From the NCBI RefSeq assembly GCF_003939025.1, contig NZ_RQIH01000012.1:62001-126000 (forward strand): 64,000 nt of DNA. Direction: 5' to 3'. The position numbers and the translations under genes were made by a program. Below the pieces are notes generated by a model. The model searched no databases. It had not been told where the DNA came from and worked only from the letters and a program-made list of their open reading frames with translations. Numbering within the stretch: the first letter of the stretch is position 1; the number at the start of each line of letters is the position of its first letter. Shown here piece after piece: positions 17,482 to 26,050 of the stretch. The stretch is from Rhizobium sophoriradicis (GTDB taxonomy: Bacteria > Pseudomonadota > Alphaproteobacteria > Rhizobiales > Rhizobiaceae).

Positions 17482-18489
17482 ATGCCCCACGAAACACAAA
17501 AAGACATCCTGCTCGAACTCAACGACTATTCGATCACCTTCGCGACGCCTGACGGCGAGGTGAAGGCGGTTTCGAATATGAACCTCACCGTCCGGCGCGG
17601 CGAGCGCGTCGCGATTGTCGGCGAGTCCGGCTCCGGCAAGAGCCAGACCTTCCTCGGCATCATGGGTCTGCTGGCCAAGAACGGCGCCACGACGGGACAG
17701 GCACTGCTCGAAGGCAAGGACGTCCTGTCGCTAAAACCGCGCGAACTCGACCAGATCCGCGGCAAAGACATGGCCATGGTCTTCCAGGATCCGATGACCG
17801 CGCTCAATCCGGCGCTGAAGATTTCGAGACAGCTGACGGAACAGCTGGAGGTTCACCGCGGCCTGACGGCACGCGCCGCATCGGACGCAGCGCTGGACAT
17901 GCTGAAACGCGTCGGCATTCCCGACCCGACCCGGCGCTTCCACCTCTATCCGCACGAACTGTCAGGCGGCATGCGCCAGCGCATCGTCATTGCCATGGCG
18001 CTGCTCACCAAACCGAAGCTGCTCATCGCCGATGAGCCGACGACGGCGCTCGACGTCACCATCCAGGCGCAGATCCTCGATCTCTTCAACGATCTGACCG
18101 CAGAAATGAACACGGCGCTGATCATGATCACCCACGATCTCGGCGTCGTCGCCGGCCTTGCCGACCGCGTCGCCGTCATGTATGCCGGCCGCATCGTCGA
18201 GGAGGCGCCGGTCGACGAGCTCTTCGACAACCCGGCCCATCCCTATACGGCGGCGCTGCATGCCTCCATCCCGCGACCGGATCAGGATGTCGACGACCTC
18301 GTCGTCATTCCCGGCCGCCCGCCGAACCTGCAGCACCTGCCGAAGGGCTGCAATTTCTCGCCGCGCTGTTCGCAGGTCCAGAACGATTGCATCGACCGTC
18401 CACCGCCGCTCGAGACGCTGGCACCGCGCCACTGCGCCGCCTGTTACCACCCGTTCCCGCGTCGTGAGGAGTTGCTGAACCATGGCTGA
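17482..18489 (+). CDS. oppD: Oligopeptide ABC transporter, ATP-binding protein OppD
   Basis: This is a 335-residue ATPase. Walker A GESGSGKSQ is near residue 48, followed by the Q-loop VFQDPMTALNP, signature LSGGMRQR, Walker B LLIADEPTTALD and switch His in MITHDLG. The C-terminal oligopeptide/dipeptide transporter region has the iron-sulfur-type cysteine cluster (GCNFSPRC, then C residues near 299 and 317) found in OppD/DppD. It overlaps oppF by 8 bp. Confidence 0.93.
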   Translation: MPHETQKDILLELNDYSITFATPDGEVKAVSNMNLTVRRGERVAIVGESGSGKSQTFLGIMGLLAKNGATTGQALLEGKDVLSLKPRELDQIRGKDMAMVFQDPMTALNPALKISRQLTEQLEVHRGLTARAASDAALDMLKRVGIPDPTRRFHLYPHELSGGMRQRIVIAMALLTKPKLLIADEPTTALDVTIQAQILDLFNDLTAEMNTALIMITHDLGVVAGLADRVAVMYAGRIVEEAPVDELFDNPAHPYTAALHASIPRPDQDVDDLVVIPGRPPNLQHLPKGCNFSPRCSQVQNDCIDRPPPLETLAPRHCAACYHPFPRREELLNHG

Positions 18490-19468
18490 GCGATCGCTGC
18501 TGAGGGTCGAGAACCTGACGACCCAATTCGAACTGCCGGCAAAAGGCCTGTTCAAGCCGCCGGTCTTCCTCACGGCCGTCAACAATGTCAGCTTCGATCT
18601 CGCCGAAGGTCGCACGCTCGGCATCGTCGGCGAATCCGGCTGCGGCAAGTCGACACTCGGCCGCTCCATCCTGCGGTTGTTGAAATCGCAAAAGGGCCGC
18701 ATCCTCTGGCAGGGCCGCAATCTTCTCGACCTCAGTGAAGAGGAGATGCGCGCCGCACGCCGCGACATGCAGATCATCTTCCAGGATCCGATCGCCTCGC
18801 TCGATCCGCGCATGACCGTCGGCGACATCATCGCCGAGCCGCTCACCGTCTTCGAGCCGAAGCTTTCGAAGGCCGAGCGCACCGAACGGGTCCGCCAGAT
18901 CATGAGCGCCGTCGGCCTGGTGCCGGAGATGATCAATCGCTATCCGCATGAATTTTCCGGCGGCCAGGCGCAGCGCATCGGCATTGCCCGCGCCGTTGTC
19001 ACCAATCCGAAGCTGATCGTCTGCGATGAGCCGGTTTCGGCCCTCGACGTCTCGATCCAGGGCCAGGTGATCACGCTTCTGCGCAAGCTGCGCAAGGAGT
19101 TCGGCTTGACGCTGATCTTCATCAGCCACGACCTGTCAGTCGTGCGGCTGATCTCCGACGATGTGCTGGTGCTCTACCTCGGCCGTGTGGTGGAGGCGGG
19201 CGACTGCGCCACCGTCTTCGACCATCCGGCCCATCCCTATACGCAGGCACTCTTTTCGGCGGCGCCGATCCCGGATCCGAAGCTTGCGCGCCTGCGCACC
19301 CGCATCCGCCTGCAGGGCGATCCGCCCTCGCCGCTCAACCCGCCGAAAGGCTGCGTCTTCTCGCCGCGCTGCTGGAAGGCGACCGACATCTGCCGCACTG
19401 AAATGCCTGCGATCGAGGAGGTTCGCCCCGGCCAGAAGGCCGCCTGCTACCATATGGACAGGCCATAA
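18482..19468 (+). CDS. oppF: Oligopeptide ABC transporter, ATP-binding protein OppF
   Basis: This is a 328-residue second ATPase of the opp system. It has Walker A GESGCGKST near residue 50, the Q-loop IIFQDPIASLDPRM, signature FSGGQAQR, Walker B IVCDEPVSALD and switch His in FISHDLS. The C-terminal GCVFSPRCW cysteine region matches OppF/DppF. It is the last gene of the operon, ending just before the long hairpin at 19470-19502. OppD and OppF form a heterodimer on OppBC. Confidence 0.93.
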   Translation: MAERSLLRVENLTTQFELPAKGLFKPPVFLTAVNNVSFDLAEGRTLGIVGESGCGKSTLGRSILRLLKSQKGRILWQGRNLLDLSEEEMRAARRDMQIIFQDPIASLDPRMTVGDIIAEPLTVFEPKLSKAERTERVRQIMSAVGLVPEMINRYPHEFSGGQAQRIGIARAVVTNPKLIVCDEPVSALDVSIQGQVITLLRKLRKEFGLTLIFISHDLSVVRLISDDVLVLYLGRVVEAGDCATVFDHPAHPYTQALFSAAPIPDPKLARLRTRIRLQGDPPSPLNPPKGCVFSPRCWKATDICRTEMPAIEEVRPGQKAACYHMDRP

Positions 19469-19469
19469 T

Positions 19470-19502
19470 GAAGCGATGACCGCATGAAGCGGTCTTCGCT
19501 TC
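19470..19502 (+). terminator. Long hairpin after oppF
   Basis: GAAGCGATGACCGC and GCGGTCTTCGCTTC pair over 13 of 14 positions around the loop ATGAA. It starts one base after the oppF stop. No clear T-run follows, so it could act as a terminator or as a 3'-end stabilising structure. Confidence 0.55.
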
Positions 19503-19655
19503 GATGACAGATCTCGCCCCTAATACGTCATCCTTTTTGGGAGTGAACTGTTCCGAAAACGGACTTATTTCGGAATCTATAGTCTCCGATAACAAAGATT
19601 TAGATGCGGATATGCTATCCCTTCTTCGCCCAATCATGGGCGGGGGAACGCATAC

Positions 19656-19997
19656 ATGAAATCGAAAGTCTCTGGATTGATCGCGCTTGCCGCCGCGATC
19701 ATCGCCGCCTCAGCCGTGCCGTCGCGCGCCGAAGATCTGAAATTCCAGCTCACCAACGGGACCAGTTCCGTCCTGACGCGCTTCTACAGCTCGCCGACCG
19801 GCGTCAATAGCTGGGAAGAAGATGTCTTCGGCGAGAATGTCCTCAATCCGGGCGAGACCGTCAACATCACCATCGCCGACGGCCGCACCGTCTGCAAATA
19901 CGACATGCGCTTCGAGTTCGACGAAAACTCGGACCTCGACACGACCGAGGATACGCAGGACCTTTGCGCGCTCGGCAGCTACACCATCCACGAATAA
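19656..19997 (+). CDS. Small periplasmic protein of unknown function
   Basis: This is a 113-residue protein with a clear Sec signal peptide (hydrophobic residues 6-20, cleavage after SRA near 25). The mature part is acidic and beta-rich, with LTNGTSSVLTRFYSSPTG near its start and two cysteines (in RTVCKYD and QDLCALG) that could form one disulphide. It reads like a conserved rhizobial exported protein, but I cannot assign a function. It is monocistronic with its own terminator. Confidence 0.8.
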   Translation: MKSKVSGLIALAAAIIAASAVPSRAEDLKFQLTNGTSSVLTRFYSSPTGVNSWEEDVFGENVLNPGETVNITIADGRTVCKYDMRFEFDENSDLDTTEDTQDLCALGSYTIHE

Positions 19998-20013
19998 TCA
20001 ACCTTCGCCGGTA

Positions 20014-20048
20014 CCCGCCTTCGCCTTGTCCGCGAAGGCGGGCTTTTC
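20014..20048 (+). terminator. Terminator after the small periplasmic protein gene
   Basis: CCCGCCTTCGC and GCGAAGGCGGG form a perfect 11-bp stem with a 7-nt loop, followed by CTTTT. Confidence 0.88.
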
Positions 20049-20182
20049 ATTTCCGGCGATACCGGCGCCCACAACATCAATGCTTGTCACTCCGCCCGGC
20101 TCCGCGTATCAGCGGATGAAACGTCAATTCAAAGCGATAGAGCGGCCTGTCGGATCAGTGGCGCTCATGCCGGGAGGACAAG

Positions 20183-21106
20183 GTGAGCGGAAGACGGTTT
20201 CTATCGATCGGTGAATGCATGGTGGAGCTCTCGCAGGCCGGTGACGGACTGTTGCGCAAGGGCTTTGCCGGCGATACTTTCAACACCGCCTGGTATGCCC
20301 GCGCCTGCCTTGGCCCCGACTGGTCGGTCGATTATTTCACCGCCCTCGGCGACGACACCATGTCGGACGAGATGGTCGCTTTCATCGACAAATCAGGCAT
20401 CGGCACGAGCCTGATCCGGCGCATCAGGGGCAGGACGCCCGGCCTCTATATGATCAGTCTGAAGAACGGCGAGCGCTCCTTCAGCTACTGGCGCGACAGC
20501 TCGGCCGCCCGCAGCCTTGCCGCCGATCCCGACCGCCTGCGCGAAGCGGTGGAAGGCGCCGACCTCGTCTATTTCTCCGGCATCACCCTAGCCATTCTGC
20601 CGCAAGAGGATGCCACGACACTGCTCGCCGAAATCCGCCGCGCCAAGGCGGCCGGCAAGCTTGTGGTCTTCGACCCGAACATCCGTCCTCGCCTCTGGTC
20701 GAGTTACGACGTGATGCATGCGACGATCAGCGAAGGCGCCCGCTCTTCCGTGCTGGTCATGCCGAGTTTCGACGACGAAGCCGCGCATTTCGGCGACGAT
20801 TCCATCGAGGCGACGATTCAACGCTATCGCGCCCTAGGCGCTGCCAATGTCGTCGTCAAGAACGGCGCGGACGGCGTTCGCTTGAATTTCGCCGGCGAGG
20901 AGACCTTCGTTCCGGCCGAGAAAGTGGAGACAGTGGTCGATACGACCAGCGCCGGCGACAGTTTCAACGGCGCCTTTCTCGCCCGCTATCTGGAAACCCG
21001 GGACGCGCCGGCCGCCGCCAGCTTCGCCGCGAAAGTGGCGGCCCGCGTCGTCAGCGAACACGGCGCATTGGTGGCAAGGGAAAAGCTCGGATTGAGCGGG
21101 CGCTAA
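20183..21106 (+). CDS. kdgK: 2-keto-3-deoxygluconate kinase (PfkB family)
   Basis: This 307-residue PfkB sugar kinase probably phosphorylates 2-keto-3-deoxygluconate to KDPG, which feeds the Entner-Doudoroff aldolase. It starts RRFLSIGECMVELSQ and has the GFAGDTFNTAWYAR substrate segment. The ATP/anion-hole signature DTTSAGDSFNGAFL near residue 253 holds the catalytic Asp. The GTG at 20183 has GGGAGGACAAG directly upstream, whereas the next ATG lies inside the conserved N-terminal strand. It is a single gene. Other PfkB substrates cannot be fully excluded. Confidence 0.85.
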   Translation: MSGRRFLSIGECMVELSQAGDGLLRKGFAGDTFNTAWYARACLGPDWSVDYFTALGDDTMSDEMVAFIDKSGIGTSLIRRIRGRTPGLYMISLKNGERSFSYWRDSSAARSLAADPDRLREAVEGADLVYFSGITLAILPQEDATTLLAEIRRAKAAGKLVVFDPNIRPRLWSSYDVMHATISEGARSSVLVMPSFDDEAAHFGDDSIEATIQRYRALGAANVVVKNGADGVRLNFAGEETFVPAEKVETVVDTTSAGDSFNGAFLARYLETRDAPAAASFAAKVAARVVSEHGALVAREKLGLSGR

Positions 21107-21147
21107 GCCCGCGCATGACGACCACCATAGGAACGCCATGCGCGGGC
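21107..21147 (+). terminator. Inverted repeat after kdgK
   Basis: GCCCGCGCATG (21107-21117) and CATGCGCGGGC (21137-21147) form a perfect 11-bp stem with a 19-nt loop, starting at the kdgK stop. No T-run is present. It also lies downstream of the convergent small gene at 21190-21381. Confidence 0.5.
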
Positions 21148-21189
21148 GCTCCCCGCGGTATCGGCGTTACCGCCGCAGGTATCAAGCAA

Positions 21190-21381
21190 TCAGGACTTCG
21201 TCGGCCGATCGGACTCGCGAACCGCCTCGTCATGATACCAGCAGCTGTCGAGCGCCGCGTCGCAGACATCGGCTGCCTCGCGCTCCATCAGCCGGGCGCG
21301 TTCGAACCGGCTGGGGGTCCGCGCCGGCTTGACGGGGAACTGGTAGATCATTGCGGATTCACGATGGAAACCGGTGGGCAT
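21190..21381 (-). CDS. Small conserved-looking protein, function unknown
   Basis: This is a 63-residue soluble protein whose ATG at 21381 has a strong GGAGG 8 nt upstream. The sequence is rich in Arg, Glu and Ala, with MIYQFPVKP near residue 11 and two cysteines in ADVCDAALDSCWYHDEA. Codon use matches the neighbours. It lies divergently from glnII, so its start is close to the glnII regulatory region. No function can be assigned. Confidence 0.6.
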   Translation of the reverse strand: MPTGFHRESAMIYQFPVKPARTPSRFERARLMEREAADVCDAALDSCWYHDEAVRESDRPTKS

Positions 21382-21462
21382 AAGATCGCCTCCATTCCGT
21401 TCGGCGCATCAACATTCGACATCGCGACCTTAGCACGATGCACATAGTTTACGCAAATTGCA

Positions 21463-21488
21463 CAAAATATATGCATGCATATATTGTG
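21463..21488. promoter_or_regulatory. AT-rich palindrome upstream of glnII
   Basis: A 26-bp dyad centred at 21475/21476 around ATGCATGCAT has 12 of 13 paired positions. It lies about 195 bp upstream of the sigma-54 site of glnII, a distance suitable for an enhancer-binding protein such as NtrC. It does not match the NtrC consensus closely, so the bound protein is unknown. Confidence 0.45.
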
Positions 21489-21682
21489 ATTGATCGATAT
21501 GCTGTCCCCGCGGCGAGCGTCCGCCTATTTGTTCAACACTTCATCACCTCGGGCTAACGCCGGAATTTTCATCCGGTTCCAAAGCCCAAAAATCCGTTTT
21601 CGCGCTGAAAGCGGGCATTTCGGTCACAGAGAATGCGTGTCGGGCGGCTGATGTGCATATTTTCTTGTCAAGACAGCCGAAC

Positions 21683-21698
21683 TGGCACGCTATGTGCT
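21683..21698 (+). promoter_or_regulatory. Sigma-54 promoter of glnII
   Basis: TGGCACGCTATGTGCT has the invariant GG at 21684-21685 and GC at 21696-21697 with exactly 10 nt between them, matching the -24/-12 RpoN consensus. Transcription would start near 21709, leaving a leader of about 80 nt before the glnII ATG. NtrC/RpoN control of glnII is established in rhizobia. Confidence 0.85.
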
Positions 21699-21788
21699 TT
21701 TAAAGGTGCATCCCCTGGCGGTTGGATGCGCTTACGCGCGGAGATCGTCTCCGGATTTGCTCACCTTCGTAGCATTGAGAGAGTCACG

Positions 21789-22829
21789 ATGACAAAATAT
21801 AAGCTCGAGTATATTTGGCTCGATGGGTACACTCCGGTACCGAACCTGCGTGGCAAGACGCAGATCAAGGAATTCGACGCATTCCCGACGCTGGAACAGC
21901 TTCCGCTCTGGGGCTTCGACGGTTCGTCGACCATGCAGGCCGAAGGCCGTAGCTCCGATTGTGTGCTGAAGCCCGTCGCCATCTATCCCGACCCCGCCCG
22001 CACCAACGGCGTTCTGGTCATGTGCGAAGTCATGATGCCCGATGGCGTCACACCGCACCCGAGCAACGCCCGCGCCACCATCCTTGACGATGAAGATGCG
22101 TGGTTCGGCTTTGAGCAGGAATATTTCTTCTACCAGAACGGCCGTCCGCTCGGCTTCCCCGAGCAGGGCTACCCGGCTCCGCAGGGCCCCTACTACACCG
22201 GCGTCGGCTATTCGAACGTCGGCGACGTCGCCCGCGAAATCGTCGAAGAACATCTCGACCTTTGCCTGGCTGCCGGCATCAACCACGAAGGCATCAATGC
22301 CGAAGTGGCCAAGGGCCAGTGGGAATTCCAGATTTTCGGCAAGGGCTCCAAGAAGGCCGCCGACCAGATCTGGATGGCGCGCTACCTGCTGCAGCGCCTG
22401 ACGGAAAAATACGGCATTGACATTGAGTATCATTGCAAGCCGCTCGGCGACACCGACTGGAACGGTTCGGGCATGCATTGCAATTTCTCGACCAAGTACA
22501 TGCGCGAAGTCGGCGGCAAGGCCTATTTCGAAGCGCTGATGGCGCAGTTCGAAAAGAATCTGATGGACCACATCAACGTCTACGGCCCGGACAATGACAA
22601 GCGCCTGACCGGCAAACACGAAACGGCGCCGTGGAACAAGTTCTCCTACGGCGTTGCCGACCGCGGCGCTTCCATCCGCGTGCCGCACTCCTTCATCAAG
22701 AACGACTACAAGGGCTATCTGGAAGATCGCCGCCCGAACTCGCAGGGCTGCCCCTACCAGATCGCTTCCCAGGTTCTGAAGACGATCTCGGAAGTTCCTC
22801 TCTCCGGCTCGGCTTCCGCTGCAGCTTAA
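21789..22829 (+). CDS. glnII: Glutamine synthetase II (eukaryote-like)
   Basis: GSII makes glutamine from glutamate, ammonia and ATP in the cytoplasm. The 346-residue length and the motifs LWGFDGSSTMQAEGRSSDC, the WFGFEQEYF metal-site segment, GINHEGINAEVAKGQWEFQ and the C-terminal ENRRPNSQGCPY-like segment are those of the type II (plant-like) enzyme. That enzyme is not adenylylated by GlnE. The ATG at 21789 is chosen over a longer frame from 21633 because it starts the conserved N-terminus. Expression is expected from the RpoN promoter at 21683, and a terminator follows. Confidence 0.96.
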   Translation: MTKYKLEYIWLDGYTPVPNLRGKTQIKEFDAFPTLEQLPLWGFDGSSTMQAEGRSSDCVLKPVAIYPDPARTNGVLVMCEVMMPDGVTPHPSNARATILDDEDAWFGFEQEYFFYQNGRPLGFPEQGYPAPQGPYYTGVGYSNVGDVAREIVEEHLDLCLAAGINHEGINAEVAKGQWEFQIFGKGSKKAADQIWMARYLLQRLTEKYGIDIEYHCKPLGDTDWNGSGMHCNFSTKYMREVGGKAYFEALMAQFEKNLMDHINVYGPDNDKRLTGKHETAPWNKFSYGVADRGASIRVPHSFIKNDYKGYLEDRRPNSQGCPYQIASQVLKTISEVPLSGSASAAA

Positions 22830-22838
22830 CCTCCCAAG

Positions 22839-22872
22839 CGGCGCCGGTCCCGGACCGGCGCCGTCATTCTTT
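22839..22872 (+). terminator. Terminator after glnII
   Basis: CGGCGCCGGTCC pairs with GGACCGGCGCCG, followed by TCATTCTTTCT. It begins 9 bp after the glnII stop. Confidence 0.88.
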
Positions 22873-23067
22873 CTGCCTGAGAAACATGATCGGCCGCTGA
22901 CATATTCGCGGCGAACGCGCCGCTAAACGCCTGCAAATGCTGGGATGCGGCTGTAATATTTCCATCATGGTCATGCCTCAAAATAGGCAGGCGGGAATCG
23001 CCGTTCCGGAACCCCGCTATGGGGCTGAGCGTTGTCATATCACTGCGACGCGGATGGAAATCACGAC

Positions 23068-24249
23068 ATGCTGCAACGTCCGGCAAACACTTATAGCGGC
23101 GAGAGCTGGGCCAATGCCGCGGCCGCCGGAAATCTGCCGGAACGGCTGGTGATCGTCACCGACGCCTGGCACCCGCAGGTCAACGGCGTCGTTCGCTCGA
23201 TCGAGAACACCAATCGCGAACTGGCGAAGATGGGCGTCGAGGTGTCGATGGTCACGCCGGAGCGCTTCAACAGCATCCCCTGCCCGACCTATCCCGAGAT
23301 CCGCCTGTCGATCGCCAGTTACCGCCGCGTCGCGCGCGAGATCGAAAAGCATCATCCCACCTATGTGCACATCGCCACCGAAGGTCCGCTGGGGCTGACC
23401 GCCCGCCGCTGGTGCCTGCGCAAGGGCATGCCCTTCTCCACCAGCTATCACACCCGCTTTCCGGAATATGTTTCCGCCCGCCTGCCGATCCCGCAGAGCT
23501 GGCTCTATGCCTTCGTGCGCTGGTTCCACAATGGCGGCGCTGGCTGCATGGTCGCGACACCGAGCCTTGCCCGCGATCTGTCGGCCCGCGGCATCAAGAA
23601 CCTGATGCCCTGGACCCGCGGCATCGACGCCACGCAATTCCATCCTATGCCGCTCGAACAGGAGCCATTCGGCCTCCCTCGCCCGATCTTCATGACGGTT
23701 GGCCGTGTCGCGCTGGAAAAGAACCTGCCGGCCTTTCTCGATCTCGACCTGCCCGGCTCGAAGGTTGTCGTCGGCGATGGCCCGGCACGCGCCGAACTGG
23801 AGCAGCGCTATCCGAATGTGCATTTTACCGGCGTAAAATTCGGCGAGGACCTGGCCAAAATCTATGCCCAGGCCGATGTCTTCGTCTTTCCCTCGCTCAC
23901 CGACACCTTCGGCAACACCATCCTCGAGGCGCTGGCATCGGGCGTACCGGTCGCCGCTTACCCCGTCACCGGTCCGCTCGACATCATCGGTGAAGAGAGC
24001 GAGGTCGGCGCGCTGGATTCGGACTTGCGCACGGCCTGTCTGGCCGCCCTCTCCGCCTCGCGCGAAAGGGCGCGCGCGCTTGCCATGCAATATTCCTGGG
24101 AAGCGGCAACGCTGCAGTTCATCAACAATATCCGCGCCGCCAATGGCGTCATCACGCCGAAATGGAAGAAGGCTTGGCAGTTTGCCAAGTCGCTTCCGAG
24201 AAGCCGAAAGCCCGGCGAAACCGCCGGGCCACTGCCGTCCGCAGATTGA
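23068..24249 (+). CDS. GT4-family glycosyltransferase
   Basis: This is a 393-residue GT-B fold glycosyltransferase. The N-terminal domain has TDAWHPQVNGVVRSIENT and SYHTRFPEYVSARLP, and the nucleotide-sugar domain has FMTVGRVALEKNLPAFLD, the EX7E-like SLTDTFGNTILEALASGVP and VTGPLDI. The N-terminal pattern resembles glycosyltransferases that act on diacylglycerol or phosphatidylinositol lipids, so a membrane glycolipid product is plausible but unproven. I chose the ATG at 23068; an upstream TTG at 23032 would add 12 residues. It is a single gene. Confidence 0.82.
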   Translation: MLQRPANTYSGESWANAAAAGNLPERLVIVTDAWHPQVNGVVRSIENTNRELAKMGVEVSMVTPERFNSIPCPTYPEIRLSIASYRRVAREIEKHHPTYVHIATEGPLGLTARRWCLRKGMPFSTSYHTRFPEYVSARLPIPQSWLYAFVRWFHNGGAGCMVATPSLARDLSARGIKNLMPWTRGIDATQFHPMPLEQEPFGLPRPIFMTVGRVALEKNLPAFLDLDLPGSKVVVGDGPARAELEQRYPNVHFTGVKFGEDLAKIYAQADVFVFPSLTDTFGNTILEALASGVPVAAYPVTGPLDIIGEESEVGALDSDLRTACLAALSASRERARALAMQYSWEAATLQFINNIRAANGVITPKWKKAWQFAKSLPRSRKPGETAGPLPSAD

Positions 24250-24309
24250 AGCAATTCCAGCAAATTTGAAGCGGTTAGCTGAAATCGCGTGGAAAGAACG
24301 CTGATCGAT

Positions 24310-25323
24310 TTACTTGTGCAAGGCGTTATGCAGCGTGTCGTTCGCGACCTTGATTGCACTGCGGACCGCTGGCGTTTCGGTGATCGCATTCAGCAGTAAA
24401 AAATCGTGGATCGTACCGTTGTAGCGGATCGAGGTGACCTTGACGCCGGCCTGGCTAAGCTTGCGGCCATAGGCCTCGCCTTCGTCGCGCAACACATCGT
24501 TTTCATCGGTGATGATAAGGGCCGGCGGCAGGCCATTGAGCTGCTCGAGCGATGCCTGCAGCGGTGAAGCCGTCGGTTCCTTGCGCTTGGCCTCATCAGG
24601 CAGATAGGCGTTCCAGAACCACTTCATCGCTTCCTTGGTCAGCCACGGGCCATTGGCGAACTCATTATAGGAACCATTGTCGAAATTGGCGTCGGTGACG
24701 GGATAGAAAAGCACCTGCTGGTCGATAACGGGGCCGCCGCGCTCCTTGGCAAGCAGCGTCACCACGGCCGCCATATTGCCACCGACGCTGTCACCCGCGA
24801 CCGCAAGCCTGCCGGCGTCGACATTGAATTCCTTGGCATGTTCGGCGACATATTTGGTCGCGGCATAGGCCTGTTCGATCGCCACGGGATAGCGGGCCTC
24901 CGGCGAGCGATCGTAATCAACGAAGACGACCGCGGCATCGGCGCCATTGGCAATCTCGCGCACCAGCCGGTCATGCGTGCCGGCATCACCCAGCACCCAG
25001 CCGCCGCCATGGAAGTAGAGAATAACCGGCAGCGTACCCTTGGCATGTTCCGGGCGGACAATGCGCAGCTTGATGCTGCCGGTCGGGCCTGATTTGATCA
25101 CCTTGTCTTCTTCCTTGGCCGCCAGCTTCTTGACATCGCCCTTCTGTGCACCCGCCAGTACATTGCGGGCATCGGCCGGTGTCAGCGTGTAGATCGGCTG
25201 GCCGCCGGCCAGGCTATCGATGAACTTCTGCGTTGTCGGCTCGAGCACCGGGTCGGCCAGTGCGCCGACGGCGGAAGCTGCCAGGAGTGCTGCTGCGGAA
25301 ACTGCGGTCTTGATACTCGACAT
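24310..25323 (-). CDS. Exported alpha/beta hydrolase (HSL-type esterase/lipase)
   Basis: This is a 337-residue hormone-sensitive-lipase type esterase with a signal peptide (cleavage after ALA near residue 23), so it is periplasmic or secreted. The oxyanion-hole motif HGGGW is at 105-109 and the nucleophile Ser179 is in GDSVGG. The catalytic Asp is probably in DENDVLRDEG near 274, and the His is in GTIHDFLLL near 305. It lies divergently from the OhrR-like frame at 25487, which suggests that an intact version of that regulator once controlled it. The substrate is unknown. Confidence 0.87.
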   Translation of the reverse strand: MSSIKTAVSAAALLAASAVGALADPVLEPTTQKFIDSLAGGQPIYTLTPADARNVLAGAQKGDVKKLAAKEEDKVIKSGPTGSIKLRIVRPEHAKGTLPVILYFHGGGWVLGDAGTHDRLVREIANGADAAVVFVDYDRSPEARYPVAIEQAYAATKYVAEHAKEFNVDAGRLAVAGDSVGGNMAAVVTLLAKERGGPVIDQQVLFYPVTDANFDNGSYNEFANGPWLTKEAMKWFWNAYLPDEAKRKEPTASPLQASLEQLNGLPPALIITDENDVLRDEGEAYGRKLSQAGVKVTSIRYNGTIHDFLLLNAITETPAVRSAIKVANDTLHNALHK

Positions 25324-25369
25324 TGTCTTGTCCTCTCAGTTTTTGAATGTTCGTCCTGAACACAGCTTT

Positions 25370-25460
25370 TATATCGCGCACGATCATTTGTCGCACAACC
25401 TGAATTTTGGCATGCCTGCCATGCATAAAGATCGCTTCCGATTATTTGCCGCACGATATA
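25370..25460. promoter_or_regulatory. Inverted and direct repeats between esterase and OhrR-like gene
   Basis: TATATCGCGC (25370-25379) and GCACGATATA (25451-25460) are inverted repeats matching at 9 of 10 positions. ATTTG(T/C)CGCAC occurs twice in direct orientation (near 25386 and 25444). Both lie in the divergent promoter region and may be the operator of a MarR/OhrR-type repressor. Confidence 0.4.
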
Positions 25461-25486
25461 ATATCAGCTGCTTTCGGAGATGCCCC

Positions 25487-25795
25487 ATGCAGGATCCGCT
25501 GAAGCTCGACGTTTTCATCTGCTTTGCCGTCTATACAGCGAGCCACGCGCTGAACCGCGTCTACAAGCCGCTTCTTGACACGCTCGGCCTCACCTATATC
25601 AGGCGCGAACGCAGCCGCGAGGACGAACGCGTCGTCGTCATTCGTCTGAGCGAAGCCGGCATTCGCCTTAAGGAAAAAGCGATCGGCATTCCTGGCTGCA
25701 TCGCGGAAGCGAGCGGCCGTGACGCGGCGGATCTCACCCGGCTCCGGGCCGAGATCGTGGCGCTGCGCGAGGCGCTGAATGGAAGCGTGGTTTAG
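25487..25795 (+). CDS. OhrR/MarR-like regulator lacking its winged-helix domain
   Basis: The 102-residue frame starts like OhrR (LDVFICFAVYTASHALNRVYKPLLDTLGLTY in two parts, residues 7-37), including the sensor-position Cys12. It then jumps directly to RRERSREDERVVVIRLSEAG, the beta-wing region. About 50 residues that normally hold the DNA recognition helices are missing, yet the frame is open. GGAG precedes the ATG at 25487. The product could still dimerise but should not bind DNA as OhrR does. It is likely a decayed gene; an altered function is possible. Confidence 0.7.
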   Translation: MQDPLKLDVFICFAVYTASHALNRVYKPLLDTLGLTYIRRERSREDERVVVIRLSEAGIRLKEKAIGIPGCIAEASGRDAADLTRLRAEIVALREALNGSVV

Positions 25796-25826
25796 GTTCA
25801 GACGATCGTGATAGGTCGGGCCGTGT

Positions 25827-26004
25827 GGCACCCCCCTCTGCCCTGCCGGGCATCTCCCCCACAGTGGGGAGATCGGCTGGGGGCGATGACCTCCCCCAAC
25901 GACGAGCGTCACAGTCCGAGGAAACGGTAGATGGGCGCGAAGTTGGGGCCACTTGTCGATCCCCCCTTGTGGGGGAGATGCCCGGCAGGGCAGAGGGGGG
26001 TGCC
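25827..26004. repeat. Intergenic element with perfect 37-bp inverted repeats
   Basis: Arms 25827-25863 and 25968-26004 are perfect inverted repeats of 37 nt, with a GGCACCCCCCTCTGCCC outer end. The 104-nt centre has further GGGGGAG/CTCCCC pairing. It lies between the OhrR-like gene and der, which are convergent, and contains no gene. It differs in sequence from the elements at 355 and 46623. Confidence 0.85.
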
Positions 26005-26050
26005 TCAACCACGACGCAAACGGATATTCCTCAAAGCACCAACAGGCGCC

